Positions 40,092 through 49,001 are shown, numbered from the stretch's first letter. The stretch is 64,000 nucleotides of DNA from Acidicapsa acidisoli (GCF_025685625.1 NZ_JAGSYI010000003.1:920196-984195); one strand, 5' to 3'. Notes: a model not told the origin generated them from the sequence alone. Translations and numbers: made by a program.

Positions 40092-41325
40092 TTACGGAAG
40101 CTTGCGGCTGTCAGCAATGGAGGACGGCGTGTAGCTTTCCCATTCCCAAGGGGTTACCGTATCTCCGAGGATGGTTTCGAGCAGCGGCCGGAAGGTCAAT
40201 TCGCCATTATCACTATTGGTCAGAATGATCATGCAGGCCTCGCGGCGCTCGAAGCAGATCATGTAGTTCTGCGCGCCATCGCCGTGGCCCTCCTTGAAAA
40301 AAGCAGGGCCGAAGCGTGTGTGTGTCAGCAGGCCCCAGCCCACGCCGTAGGCCAGACCCACCGCTGGTCCCTCAGTGCCTTCATGATTTGTGATCCCGAA
40401 TTGATGCTCCGTGCGTATGCGGAAGGTCGGGGTGAGCATGGCCTTTTCCGTGGCCGGTTTGATGATCCTGCCGGCAAATAACGCGGCCGCGAAACGCGCC
40501 AGATCTTCGGCGCTGCTGGTCATGGAGCCAGCTCCGCGGGCGGGAAAGCGCTTGGTCTGGGAGCGAAAGACTTCATTCAGGTCGTAGCGGTCGGCAACGT
40601 CCGACGCAAATTCTTCGCGGTAGATGAGGCCAGTACGGGTCATACTGAGCGGGTTGAAGATCGCCTCCTGCATCAGCTGATCGAGCGGCTTGTGTTTTTG
40701 CTGTTCGATGACGAACTGGACCAGATTGATGCCCTCACCGGAATAAAGGAATTGCGTGCCAGGCTTGAAGCGCAGATGCATCTTCTTGTCCGGTTGGTTC
40801 GATATCAGCGAAGTTGGCGAGGCCGGAGGTGTGATTGAAGCACATGCGCGGGGTAACGGAGAGCCAGGTAGGGTCCTGCATCAATAGCGATGCCTTGTCG
40901 CGGTAAGGTTCGTAGGAGTCGAGCGGTTGCGGGAGTTGCTGGGCAATCGGCAGATCGAGGTTGAATTCACCGCGCTCGACCAGTTGCATCACATAGGTCG
41001 CGAAGACGCTCTTGGTGATTGGGGCAGCCCAGAGTGTTGTGTTGCATCCATGGGCAGGGCTGGAGACGAATCCGAACTGCGCCGGCGAAGACCGAAGGCT
41101 GCGCTCCAGACAAGTTTTCCGCGGTCAATCACGGCAATCTGCGCGCCCGTGACGTGATTTGCCTCCAGGTTTTTTTTTCGCGAAGGATTCTGCCTCGTCG
41201 ATGGTAATTTTTGACCCGTCGAGCCTGCGGATAGAAGCTGGATTGGCTGGCGCCGCAGCGAAGGAAATCGTTGGCGCAAAGATGGCCAGTAGGAGCACAA
41301 CGGGAGAAGAATTCATGCTGTGCAT
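40092..41325 (-). pseudogene. Beta-lactamase-fold serine hydrolase, broken by three frameshifts
   Basis: Four consecutive frames together encode one serine hydrolase: a signal peptide (VVLLLAIFAPTISFAAAP), VTGAQIAVIDRGKLVWSAAFG, then ITKSVFATYVMQLVERGEFNL, and RFKPGTQFLYSGEGINLVQF to the end. Each break sits on a short tandem repeat: nine A at 41170-41178, a doubled CAACA at 41035-41044 and a doubled AACC at 40792-40799 (minus-strand sense). Removing one unit restores the frame at the latter two. The SxxK nucleophile position reads PITK, so the catalytic Ser is replaced by Pro. Non-functional as read. Confidence 0.8.
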
Positions 41326-41491
41326 GGTATGCGATACGGGGAATCACCAGGGTCAGTTCCGTGCAGGTCAGTTCGCGCAAACGGAGGGGCAAAGCCCAGG
41401 CAACTTCTGATACACTCAAACGAGCGCATGCTTCGTGCCGATGACAGACCAGGCCGGTGCGGGATTGTATGTGGCTAATTCAATCGATGTT

Positions 41492-41568
41492 CGGGGAGTG
41501 GCTCAGCCTGGTAGAGCACCTGGTTCGGGACCAGGGGGTCGGAGGTTCGAATCCTCTCTCCCCGACCA
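41492..41568 (+). tRNA. tRNA-Pro (anticodon CGG)
   Basis: A complete cloverleaf: acceptor CGGGGAG/CTCCCCG, D-arm GCTCAGCCTGGTAGAGC, anticodon stem CCTGG with loop TTCGGGA and CCAGG (anticodon CGG), T-arm GGAGG-TTCGAAT-CCTCT (outer G-T wobble), discriminator A and encoded CCA. Its 3' half is repeated at 47525, marking it as the integration site of the downstream island. Confidence 0.96.
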
Positions 41569-41866
41569 AGTCTTTTATAATCAATATCCTATAGTTAATT
41601 TTGTGACGCCGATGCGGACTGCGGGGTATAAGGTCACTCAGGCGCCCTGCTATTAGAATCAATGAGTTACGATCCAAAGTGAACCCCTGGACGAAATTCA
41701 GGGGTTTATGCGCTATGTTTCGATGCAATGAAATCGTAAGTCATACCACACGTGTCGGTTAAGAGTGAACTCGCGTGAGTCCAGCAGTGTTTAAGTTGGC
41801 CTCTAATTGGACCCAAGTTTTTTCGCAAATCTAATTAATTGAAAGGCCTGGAGTTGCAGTGACGGA
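41524..41866 (+). repeat. Left direct repeat of the tRNA-Pro island (att core plus flank)
   Basis: The first ~63 nt (the 3' part of the tRNA plus AAGTCTTTTATAATCAATA) match 47525-47587 with three differences. Patchy similarity then continues for ~280 bp at a constant 6.0-kb offset: TTAGA(A/G)TCAAT near 41653 and 47654, and TCTAATTGGACCCAA at 41802 and 47802. This is more than a recombinase core and suggests related element ends. The remaining sequence to 42071 shows no gene. Confidence 0.75.
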
Positions 41867-42071
41867 CGCGAAGTGGACTGAGCTGCGGCACCGGCACCGG
41901 CGGATTGCCTTGTTCAGGCAATTTCCCCATAGAGCCACATCTTTCTGCTCGATCGGCTCCGCGCTACTCCATTTGTCCTGAGATTGGGACTATACAGACA
42001 AGTGGACTCCCCCTTGTCAATGCGTACATGGGCGGATAATGCATCAAATAACGCCGACTAGGTTCGCGTAC

Positions 42072-42782
42072 TCATTCTGCTGAATGCCGAATCACGCGGC
42101 ATCCACGGGAGGGTTCGTTCCGCGGGAGCCGCCGGCAATGTAAATGGAATGTCGCGCCGCGACCGCCGTTGCCGTGGGCCCAGATCCGGCCGCCATGCGA
42201 CTCGACGATCGACTTACTGATTGCCAAGCCTATGCCGCTGCCTTGCGGCTTCGTCGTAAAGAATGCGTCGAATATCTGGTCGGCGTTGCCCACGGGCAGC
42301 CCGGGCCCTGTGTCTTTTACAGCGATCTCGATCCGGCCGTCCTCACCCAATTGCGACTTCACCGTAAGCACGCCGCCAGTGTCCTTCATCGCTTCGATGC
42401 CATTCAGCATCAGGTTCATGAGCACCTGCTGAAGTTGCACCAGATCTGCCACGGTCATGGGAAGATCGTCTTTCAGATCGGTGCGGATCGATACTCCATG
42501 CCCTCTGGCCTCACCTCTCATCATCCCGGCCATTTCGCCGACGACCTCATTGATCACTTGCTCGGGCAAACCGCGGCTGATTCCCAACTGCAAGCGGCCG
42601 ACGGCGATGAGGTCCGCAACGCCGGCATCCTCTGCCATGTAATGCGGATTCTCATACCGCATGTCGATCACTGCCGTGGCAATTTCAATCTTTCGCGTTT
42701 TAGCACCGACTGCCGCGAGCGGCGGGAATGGGGATGCCAGTTGTCGGGCGAAGTGATGAACATGGAAGTAGGCTCCGTCCAT
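42072..42782 (-). pseudogene. Chimera: luciferase-like oxidoreductase fragment fused to histidine-kinase ATPase domain
   Basis: Residues 1-78 (GAYFHVHHFARQLASPFPPL, then AVIDMRYENPHYMAEDAGVA and LQLGISRGLPEQVI) are the N-terminal region of an LLM-class flavin oxidoreductase lacking its true start. From about residue 79 the frame continues without a stop as a histidine-kinase C-terminus: LVQLQQVLMNLMLNGIEAM (N box), VKDTGPGLPVGNADQIF (G1/F) and GSGIGLAISKSIVESHGG (G2). The phospho-accepting His helix is absent. The junction lies near 42548. Both parts are incomplete, so neither function is expected, although the frame is open. Confidence 0.75.
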
Positions 42783-42917
42783 CCCCAGGCAGGGACCGCC
42801 TCACGATTCTGTGGTACCGGCTTCCGGGATCAAAGACAATGCCCACGGCTTCCTTCGAACATTCCTCAATAAGGGCGAGAGCACTTCACCCCCCTTGAAT
42901 AGCGAGACTGACCGAAT

Positions 42918-43553
42918 TCACAATGGAGAGAAGATCAAGGAACGGGCGGCCTCCAACTCTTTGTCCACGATTGTGTGCGGTCTTCCGGCGTAGCGCATGA
43001 GTTCGACTCGAGCCCCCATTCGCCCGAGTTCACGAGCTGAAGCTTCGACACGGGACCGGGAAACGTGAGAATCGGGATCTCCTGAACTCAATAGCGCTCG
43101 CGTTCCCGTTAGCGAGCCTTCATGCTGGAGCTCAAGATCGGATGGACCAACGAGGCCACCGGTGAATGCAATGAGCGCCCCGTAATGCGCAGGATGCCGT
43201 GCGATGAACTCGGTGGCAAGACAAGCGCCCTGAGAGAATCCGCAAACCACGATACTGCTGCGCTGAATGCCTGCGGCCACGCAGCTATCAATGAGGCTCT
43301 CAACCCTCTCAATCGCTGAAGGGAGCCACGGCTCGTTTTCTTCGACCGGCGCGAGAAAAGAATATGGATACCATGTGCGGTTCGCGGCCTGAGGGGCGAG
43401 GAAGGCGATCCGTTCGTCATAGAAGGTCTCGGCAAGTCCGAGGATGTCCTCTTCTGAACTGCCGCGGCCATTCAGAAGAATCACCGCGCAACGCGCGCCA
43501 TTGAGATCGTGGCCGGCGTAAGCAAGAGGCATGTTGGTGTGCGGGTCAGTCAT
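42918..43553 (-). CDS. Phospholipase/carboxylesterase family alpha/beta hydrolase
   Basis: The 211 residues form a compact alpha/beta hydrolase of the carboxylesterase type (MhqD-like). The nucleophile elbow is GFSQGACLA, the acid is in SSGDPDSHVSRSR and the His in YAGRPHTIVDKEL. The gene overlaps the adjacent dioxygenase fragment by 8 nt at its start, as in bacterial hydroquinone/thiol-stress operons that pair such an esterase with a ring-cleaving dioxygenase. It looks intact, the only intact metabolic gene in the island. Confidence 0.82.
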   Translation of the reverse strand: MTDPHTNMPLAYAGHDLNGARCAVILLNGRGSSEEDILGLAETFYDERIAFLAPQAANRTWYPYSFLAPVEENEPWLPSAIERVESLIDSCVAAGIQRSSIVVCGFSQGACLATEFIARHPAHYGALIAFTGGLVGPSDLELQHEGSLTGTRALLSSGDPDSHVSRSRVEASARELGRMGARVELMRYAGRPHTIVDKELEAARSLIFSPL

Positions 43554-44121
43554 CTGTCCGCTCTTTTCGCAGGTGCGGCAATTCTATTGGCAAAAGCACT
43601 TGTTCAATGTCTGCGCGGCGACTTTCAAGCCACGGCGGCAGTTTGAGCGCTGCGCCAAGATGTTCGACCGGCTCATCGAATGTGAATCCCGGTGGGTCGG
43701 TGGCAATTTCAAACAAAACGCCGCCAGACTCACGGAAGTAAATGGAGTGGAAGCAAGTTCGATCGAGCGCCTGTGTCACGTGCAGTGGCACTTTGGATAG
43801 CGCCTCACGCCATTCAATCTGCGCGCTGTCGTTCGGGCGCCCGGAATGCGATGTTGCGATGTGATGCACGGTTCCTGCACCCGTGCGTCGATCGACACCC
43901 TGCGACTGAACGAGGATGTCGATGCGGTTCCCCGGAGCAGTCGAAGGCGAGACAAACCGAATGCGATTGCCTTCCTGAGCAACCCCCGCAAAACCCATCT
44001 TCTCCAGAACCGATGCGGTCGATTCGTAATCCGCTCGAGCGAGAGTGACTCCATCGAATCCCCGGATCGCGTGCTCGGCGGAAATATCGCTTGTACGCGA
44101 TTCAACTCCAGGTATCGATTT
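43546..44121 (-). pseudogene. Ring-cleaving (VOC/glyoxalase-fold) dioxygenase, C-terminal part only
   Basis: Open reading continues from an in-frame TGA at 44122-44124 through EHAIRGFDGVTLARADYES, VLEKMGFAGVAQEGNRIRF, TVHHIATSHSGRPNDSAQIEW and ESGGVLFEIATDPPGFTFDEP to a normal C-terminus. This is the second half of a MhqO-type dioxygenase; metal His and Glu of the second domain are visible. The N-terminal domain is missing. The break coincides with the start of the oppositely oriented NDH-2 fragment. A shorter protein from the ATG at 43998 could still be made. Confidence 0.75.
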
Positions 44122-44124
44122 TCA

Positions 44125-45135
44125 ATGATTGAATTGAGTCTCAAGAAATCGGGAGCTAGCAAAACAAAAGCTCCCTATTACCTGGTGCTGGCGACGGGGG
44201 CTACCCACAGCTACTTTGGACATGACGAGTACGCACACTTCGCTCCAGGATTGAAAAGTCTCGCGGATGCTGAATCCTTACGCAATCACATACTCACGGC
44301 CTTTGAAAACGCAGAGTCTGAGGAAAATCCTGAGCGCCGGAAAGCACTGATGACTTTCGTCATGGTGGGCGCTGGACCGACTGGCGTAGAGATGGCAAGC
44401 GCAATTGCCGTCATGGTCCGGACGACGTTACGGAAGAACTTCCGTCGAATCGACCCAAAGTCCGCACACATCATTCTAGTTGACATAGGAAAACGCCCTC
44501 TTGGAACGTTCGCCGAAAGTCTTTCGGAAGTGGCGAGGCTTCGTTTATTGCGATTGGGCGTAGATGTGCGTCTGGAGAAAGCAGTTCAAGCAATCGATGA
44601 AGAAGGCGCAGTGGTTGGCGATGAGCGAATTCCGAGCAGGACGGTGATATGGACAGCGGGAGTTGCCCCGTCGCCGGCCGGTAAATGGCTTGGCTGTGAC
44701 GTAGACCGTGCAGGTCGTGTCCGCATCAGGCAGGATCTCACGGTCCAGGATCATCCTGACATATTCGTAATTGGCGATACCGCGTCCCTTGATCAAGATG
44801 GCCGGCCACTCCCTGGAGTCGCGCAGGTTGCCATGCAGCAAGGGCGTTACGCCGCAAAATCAATCTTTCGGCAGGTCGCCAAGAAATCACAGCTTCCTCC
44901 TTTTCGTTACTTCGACAAGGGCAACCTTGCCGTAGTCGGGAAGAATTTTGCCGTGTTGCAGAGCGGGCGTGTCACGATGAGCGGTTTCTTGGCCTGGTTC
45001 GTCTGGGCCTTGATCCACATACAGTTTCTGGCTGAGAGCAGCTTGCGATTCAGCGTTTTCCTGCAGTGGGTCTGGACTTACCTCAGTGCAAAGCGCGGTG
45101 ACCGGTTGATTATTGTACAGCGCAAGAATAGCTGA
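44125..45135 (+). pseudogene. Type II NADH dehydrogenase lacking its N-terminal FAD-binding region
   Basis: From YYLVLATGATHSYFGHDEYA onward the protein matches NDH-2: TFVMVGAGPTGVEMASAIAV (NAD-binding GxGxxG), TVIWTAGVAPSP and VIGDTASLDQDGRPLPGVAQVAMQQG. The C-terminal membrane-associated helix is also present. The first ~100 residues, with the FAD-binding GGGFGG-type motif, are absent and the few preceding residues (KKSGASKTKA) are unrelated. It cannot be a working quinone reductase unless the missing part is elsewhere. Confidence 0.78.
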
Positions 45136-45182
45136 CGAGAGGTTCGCAATAGAGGTTGGGGAAGTAATCTACCTACGGTGGA

Positions 45183-45302
45183 ATGATCTGCGGGACCTGC
45201 GGTGAGACCTTCGCCACGGAGTCGGACTATGGGATCTATGGGATCGACTGGCCGCTTGACGAGTTTGACCCGATCGCCGAGGCGCTAGACGCCTCCGCAT
45301 AG
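45183..45302 (+). other. Possible 39-residue ORF with a CxxC pair
   Basis: The frame MICGTCGETFATESDYGIYG, then DWPLDEFDPIAEALDASA, is open between the NDH-2 and propeller fragments. It is acidic with one CGTC pair and may be a remnant of a longer zinc-finger-like protein. Nothing else is visible in the 178-nt gap. Confidence 0.25.
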
Positions 45303-45313
45303 GCTCCGCCAAA

Positions 45314-46010
45314 GTGAGGCAGGAAGTACAGCGCCGTGGCCTCGGTACGGTACCGGTTCCATACGGTTCGAAATCGTTCCCAGGCTTCGTACCTCGGAAG
45401 TCTGCGCACGCAGTTTTTCTAGATCGTCAAGGAACACTTTGGGTTGCTACCGAGGACACCCTGGTTTTTCTTCCGTCAGGCGCGAGGCGATTTCATCTGA
45501 CGGGTATCGCGGTTGGCCAGATACTTCAAATCGCACAAGCAGCAAACGGGAAATTGTGGATCGCTAAAACGACGAGATCCGTCCGGACCATCCCTCTATC
45601 CGATCAGCAGCGGCCTGCTGACGAAACCGAAATCAAGGTCGGTTCCGCGGAAATTCTTTTTGATAGAGATGGCGCCCTGTGGATCACCACCATAGGCGAC
45701 GGGCTTCGTCGTTCTCCGACTCCCGAGCTGCTGACGGGTCGGATCAAAGAATTCAGCACCGAGGTCGAGTCGTTCACCGCCAAGGATGGATTTGCGCCGA
45801 TGTTGCCGCGCCATTCTTCAAGGTCGCGAAGGAAATATCTGGGTTGGAACCAACTACGGTGTGGATCGCTTTCCGCAAAACGAACTTGGTACCGGTCACT
45901 CTCCCCTTCAAGCCTTGGAATGCTGTTTTGGCTCCCGGAAATGACGGAGACATCTGGGTAGAAGACCTGGAATCCATGGTCCTGATTCACGGGGGATGCA
46001 CGCATGGTGG
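45314..46010 (+). pseudogene. Two-component-regulator-type beta-propeller sensor fragment
   Basis: Repeats of the hybrid-sensor propeller are clear: AVFLDRQGTLWVATEDTLVFLP and EILFDRDGALWITTIGDGL. A frame change near 45800 follows; another frame continues with NIWVGTNYGVDRF-like sequence and PVTLPFKPWNAVLAPGNDGDIWVEDLE. The kinase part is absent. It is an internal fragment of a large sensor kinase, damaged by at least one frameshift. Confidence 0.7.
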
Positions 46011-46045
46011 TCAGCCGATGCACTGCAATGCCATATCGTGCAAAC

Positions 46046-46723
46046 TTACAGTCTTGTTATAGTCGGTGTTGGCATCCCGTCCCAAATGAATTGGTACGTT
46101 GGCCCCTTGCGCACATTCGTAATGAGAGCCGGGCGGAAACAGCAGACGCAGATTCCCTTGGGTCGACGTACGCTCGCATACAAGATCCCATGGGATCCAG
46201 ACTCCAGTAACTCGAGTGCCAGCGTTTGCGATGCGACGTAACTGTTCGGATCGAGACAGTCCTGTTTCTCAGAAGCACTCCTCAGATCGTGGAAATCGGA
46301 ATTGAAGTCGGCCAGGTAGTCATCGTAGGTCACGTTGTCGACGAACCGGCTAATTTCTGCGAGAGCCACACTCTTATGAAAAGCCACCTCAGCCTGAGAA
46401 GTGCGGACGTCAAAGGCAGCGTACCAGGCACCACGATCCGGGCCATTGAACCTGCTACCTTCGGGTCGTGCATGGGTGTAGGCCGCGTTAACAACACTTG
46501 CGTATGGTACCTCGGCAACAAGCTCTTGGGCGCTGATGCCAGGAAGCAGCTGGTGCTCTGCCAGCAACCGGTCGTTCGTGGCATTGTCAAAATCGAAAAT
46601 GTGAGCCAAGTGATCTCCGTTATTCGCAATGAGGGCGAGTACACTGTCTTCTCTTGGGCTGTACTTCGATTGGATAAGACGATGGGTGTTGTGGCGCCGA
46701 ACACGCGTAAGAGGTAATGACAT
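46046..46723 (-). CDS. RES-domain toxin
   Basis: RES toxins deplete NAD+ in the cell. The 225-residue protein carries the family's conserved Arg, Glu and Ser regions: EGSRFNGPDRGAWYAAFDVRTSQAEVAFHKS in the middle and a Ser in LLESGSHGILYASVRRP near the C-terminus. It lies downstream of its likely antitoxin with a 46-nt gap, longer than the usual overlap. The frame is complete, so the pair may keep the decaying island from being lost. Confidence 0.82.
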   Translation of the reverse strand: MSLPLTRVRRHNTHRLIQSKYSPREDSVLALIANNGDHLAHIFDFDNATNDRLLAEHQLLPGISAQELVAEVPYASVVNAAYTHARPEGSRFNGPDRGAWYAAFDVRTSQAEVAFHKSVALAEISRFVDNVTYDDYLADFNSDFHDLRSASEKQDCLDPNSYVASQTLALELLESGSHGILYASVRRPKGICVCCFRPALITNVRKGPTYQFIWDGMPTPTITRL

Positions 46724-46769
46724 CGAGGCTCATCTCATTGTGCAGAGTAGGGGTAAGCGAAAAACCAAC

Positions 46770-47207
46770 TCACAAACCACCCCGACGGGCATCGAGCAGG
46801 CGCCGCACAATCTGCATGGCGGGCACCCCACCTCTAGTCATGTATTCCAAAGGCGTGCGGCCTCCGAAAATCCGATTAGAATTTGGAAGCTTAACCCACT
46901 CGTCCGCAAGCTGCTCGCTGTGAAGGATGTGGAGAGCCTTAAAGATTCCGATCACGTAAGAGATGCGGAACATCTGATCAGCATCCAGAACCTTGCTCTC
47001 GGGATGCTTCTTCATCTCGAAATAAGAACCGTTCGCAACTCCGCCCAAGAGCTCGCGAACATCCTCCGCTCGCAGCTTCCATCGGTCCGCGATGTTGAAA
47101 AGCGCCTTCAGCCCCGAAGCGCTGAGCCTCTCGCGCTGCTCTCTAGAGCTCAAGTCGACTAATTCCGGAGGTGAGTACCGGGTGACGGGGTACGCTAGAG
47201 TGGCCAT
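46770..47207 (-). CDS. Xre/MbcA/ParS-type antitoxin (DUF2384-like)
   Basis: The 145-residue protein has a helical N-terminus (SREQRERLSASGLKALFNIADRWKL) and a C-terminal MbcA/ParS toxin-binding domain (ALHILHSEQLADEWVKLPNS, then FGGRTPLEYMTRGGVPAM and VRRLLDARRGG). It precedes the RES toxin on the same strand, the standard order. I use the Met at 47207 (MATLAYPV). Confidence 0.82.
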   Translation of the reverse strand: MATLAYPVTRYSPPELVDLSSREQRERLSASGLKALFNIADRWKLRAEDVRELLGGVANGSYFEMKKHPESKVLDADQMFRISYVIGIFKALHILHSEQLADEWVKLPNSNRIFGGRTPLEYMTRGGVPAMQIVRRLLDARRGGL

Positions 47208-47524
47208 CGTCAACAACCTCGCACTACTTTTCTGGATTATTTATACTCCATTTCTGGAGAGGAGTCCAGCTTAATACCTAGGTCGCAGGCGAGTTGGCAT
47301 CAGGGCGTGCTCGCTCGCATCCCAGGCGGTCAGGATGGAACCAGCGCTGCCAATTTGACGTCGACGACGCGTGACGCCCTAACGAAGAGCTTCTGACCTA
47401 ACGCCCAGCGGCGGAAAACTTGGGTCCAACTTGGGTCCAATTGCTGCCGAATACCGTGTATTTGGGACTACTTAGACGCACTACCAGCCCAAAAGAATCA
47501 ACAGCTTAGTACATCGGTTGTTAT
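47208..47524. other. Intergenic region at the right end of the 6-kb island; no gene seen
   Basis: No supported gene. It contains AT-rich sequence upstream of the antitoxin gene and a tandem TTGGGTCCAA near 47420, the reverse complement of the TTGGACCCAA found in both flanking repeats. This suggests degenerate element-end sequence. Confidence 0.4.
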
Positions 47525-47865
47525 TTCGGGACCAGGGGGTCGGAGGTTCGAATCCCCTCTCCCCGACCAAGCATTTTATAATCAATAACTTACAAGGATT
47601 TCCTGCACGACATTGCTCACTTCTAAGCAAGGGCTGATCAATCTCTCATTCCTTTAGAGTCAATAGGTTACGGGCGAAGATGACTCCCTGGGCAATATCT
47701 AGGGGCTCATACGGTATTCTTCCATCCCACAAGCTCTTAAGTCATCTCTTATGAGACTCTTAAAGGCGAAGTTGGCGAAGTCGAAGACGTTTGGATTGCA
47801 TTCTAATTGGACCCAACTTTTTCTCATGGCTAACTTATTGAAAAGCTTGGAATTACAGCGACACT
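47525..47865 (+). repeat. Right direct repeat: partial tRNA-Pro (att) copy plus flank
   Basis: A 3' tRNA-Pro segment (anticodon loop to CCA, 47525-47569) without the 5' half, followed by the same AT-rich flank as at 41569. One substitution (CCCCT for CCTCT) breaks an A-T pair of the T-stem, so it is a non-functional copy. Similarity to 41524-41866 continues to ~47865. It is the expected right attachment site of the island and may also be the left end of a second element. Confidence 0.75.
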
Positions 47866-47967
47866 CTAAAGACCGCGTCAGTTGCGGAATCAGCATAGGT
47901 GGATTTACCCTCCAGATGCAGATGTACGTTTTATGTTTCGTAGTTGCTCATGTGGTCTACTTTCTCG

Positions 47968-48165
47968 ACGGTATTGGGGGTTATCCAAACAAAGCCGATG
48001 GGCCACTCGCCCACCAAGATCGTGTCCAGCTACCAGGAGGCGCTCGTGTCCGAGTTGTCGCGTAACTTGAACCTGATCAAGAGCCATGGCATGAAAGGAA
48101 TAGCTGCCGTGGTCGTCGCTGTATCCAGGCTGTAAGCGTTGGCCAAGCTGTTCGATGTCTTTCAG
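47968..48165 (-). pseudogene. Alpha/beta hydrolase fragment (dehalogenase-like)
   Basis: Reading back on the minus strand gives LGQRLQPGYSDDHGSYSFHA, MALDQVQVTRQLGHERLLV and AGHDLGGRVAHRLCLDNPQ. The nucleophile elbow GHDLGGR is that of haloacetate/epoxide-type hydrolases. Nothing N- or C-terminal to this ~60-residue piece is preserved. Confidence 0.6.
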
Positions 48166-48525
48166 ATTGCCGCCTAAGCATCACCAAAGCAAAGATGAAC
48201 TGTGCATCAGCAAGTTAATGCAACAGTGCCCCACAAACGTGTCGGGCCGCCGCAATGCCAAACATACAATCCACATACGTATTCCTCTATCCCGCCAATT
48301 CCCTTTCCGTTCCGCGTCGACGCGCGTCTCTACCGGTTGATCTACTCCCGGATGTACTCAGAGCAGTTCCTCAGCTTGACGCCGCGCGCCTGGTCCAGAA
48401 CCTTTAAAGGACTGGCCGCGGCTCTGGTCCTTCGCATTCGGCGTGGAACCTTACGGAATGCGGTGGAACTGAAGAATGGAGGGAAAGCGGCTGCCGTATC
48501 TGCCCATTGCGCAGGGCTTGGAAGC
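48166..48525. other. Intergenic region with no recognisable gene
   Basis: About 360 nt between the hydrolase remnant and the terminator. Short open frames occur on both strands but none shows family motifs or a ribosome-binding site. Probably debris of the same accessory region. Confidence 0.4.
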
Positions 48526-48560
48526 AACAGAGAGAGCCGGCTCGCCGGCTCTCTCTGTTT
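48526..48560. terminator. Strong bidirectional terminator after the histidine-rich gene
   Basis: A 15-bp perfect stem (AACAGAGAGAGCCGG with CCGGCTCTCTCTGTT) surrounds a CTCG tetraloop and is followed by T-rich sequence. It lies 10 nt after the stop of the histidine-rich gene and closes the long minus-strand cluster. Confidence 0.8.
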
Positions 48561-48570
48561 GAGACCCCGG

Positions 48571-48921
48571 TTACGCTAGCTGCGCGTCGCCGTGATTGTC
48601 GCAGTGATTTCCGTGCAGATGATGTAAATGGCCGGCGACGAGATAATCGACATGATCGCCATGAGAAACCGCCTCGTGCCCGCAGCCAGGCCCGTGCTTG
48701 TGACCATCTTCATGACCTTCGCAGGTGTGATTGGGAGTACAGGCTTCGGGGTTCGAGACAGAGACTTCGATTGAGTGCTCGTCGAGATGTTTCTCGTGGA
48801 GCGAGTGTAGGTGCCCATCGTGGAGGGAATCAGTGTGGCGATTGTGCGTCACTGCCGTGTGACCGACATTCGAACCATCCTGATACGAATGCTGCTCGTG
48901 GATTGCGTGTGTCTCTGTCAT
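48571..48921 (-). CDS. Histidine-rich, probable metal-binding protein
   Basis: The 116-residue protein has more than 25 histidines, clustered in repeats such as DGHLHSLHEKHLDEH and, at the end, HGPGCGHEAVSHGDHVDYL followed by GHLHHLHGNHCDNHGD, with a few cysteines. This composition predicts zinc, nickel or copper binding; a buffering role is inferred. The ATG overlaps the stop of a small upstream ORF (TAATG), and a GAAGGAG site precedes both. Promoter element C lies upstream, so it is likely under ECF sigma control. A strong terminator follows. Confidence 0.75.
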   Translation of the reverse strand: MTETHAIHEQHSYQDGSNVGHTAVTHNRHTDSLHDGHLHSLHEKHLDEHSIEVSVSNPEACTPNHTCEGHEDGHKHGPGCGHEAVSHGDHVDYLVAGHLHHLHGNHCDNHGDAQLA

Positions 48922-49001
48922 TACATCTCTCCTTCGAATTGTTGGAGGAGCCGCTGACGCTCTCGGACCCAGCCGTGCAATGTCTGATTGCTGATGTGCA
49001 C
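48921..49001 (-). pseudogene. 26-residue remnant of an ECF sigma gene start, coupled to the histidine-rich gene
   Basis: From GTG the frame reads VHISNQTLHGWVRERQRLLQ and ends TAATG on the next gene's start. It matches the beginning of the sigma factor at 62954-63475 (VQITDQMFNDWVREHQRLLF) position by position, and the DNA also aligns (CAGCGGCTCCTC is identical). The rest of the sigma gene is deleted. The piece may now act as a leader peptide. Confidence 0.7.

Noticed and set aside
43776..44162. Minus-strand frame overlapping the dioxygenase fragment
   Set aside because: The dioxygenase frame itself carries the family motifs; this one is an out-of-frame shadow.
47525..47569. Second tRNA-Pro gene
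   Set aside because: Only the 3' part is present, the 5' acceptor and D-arm are missing, and one T-stem pair is broken.
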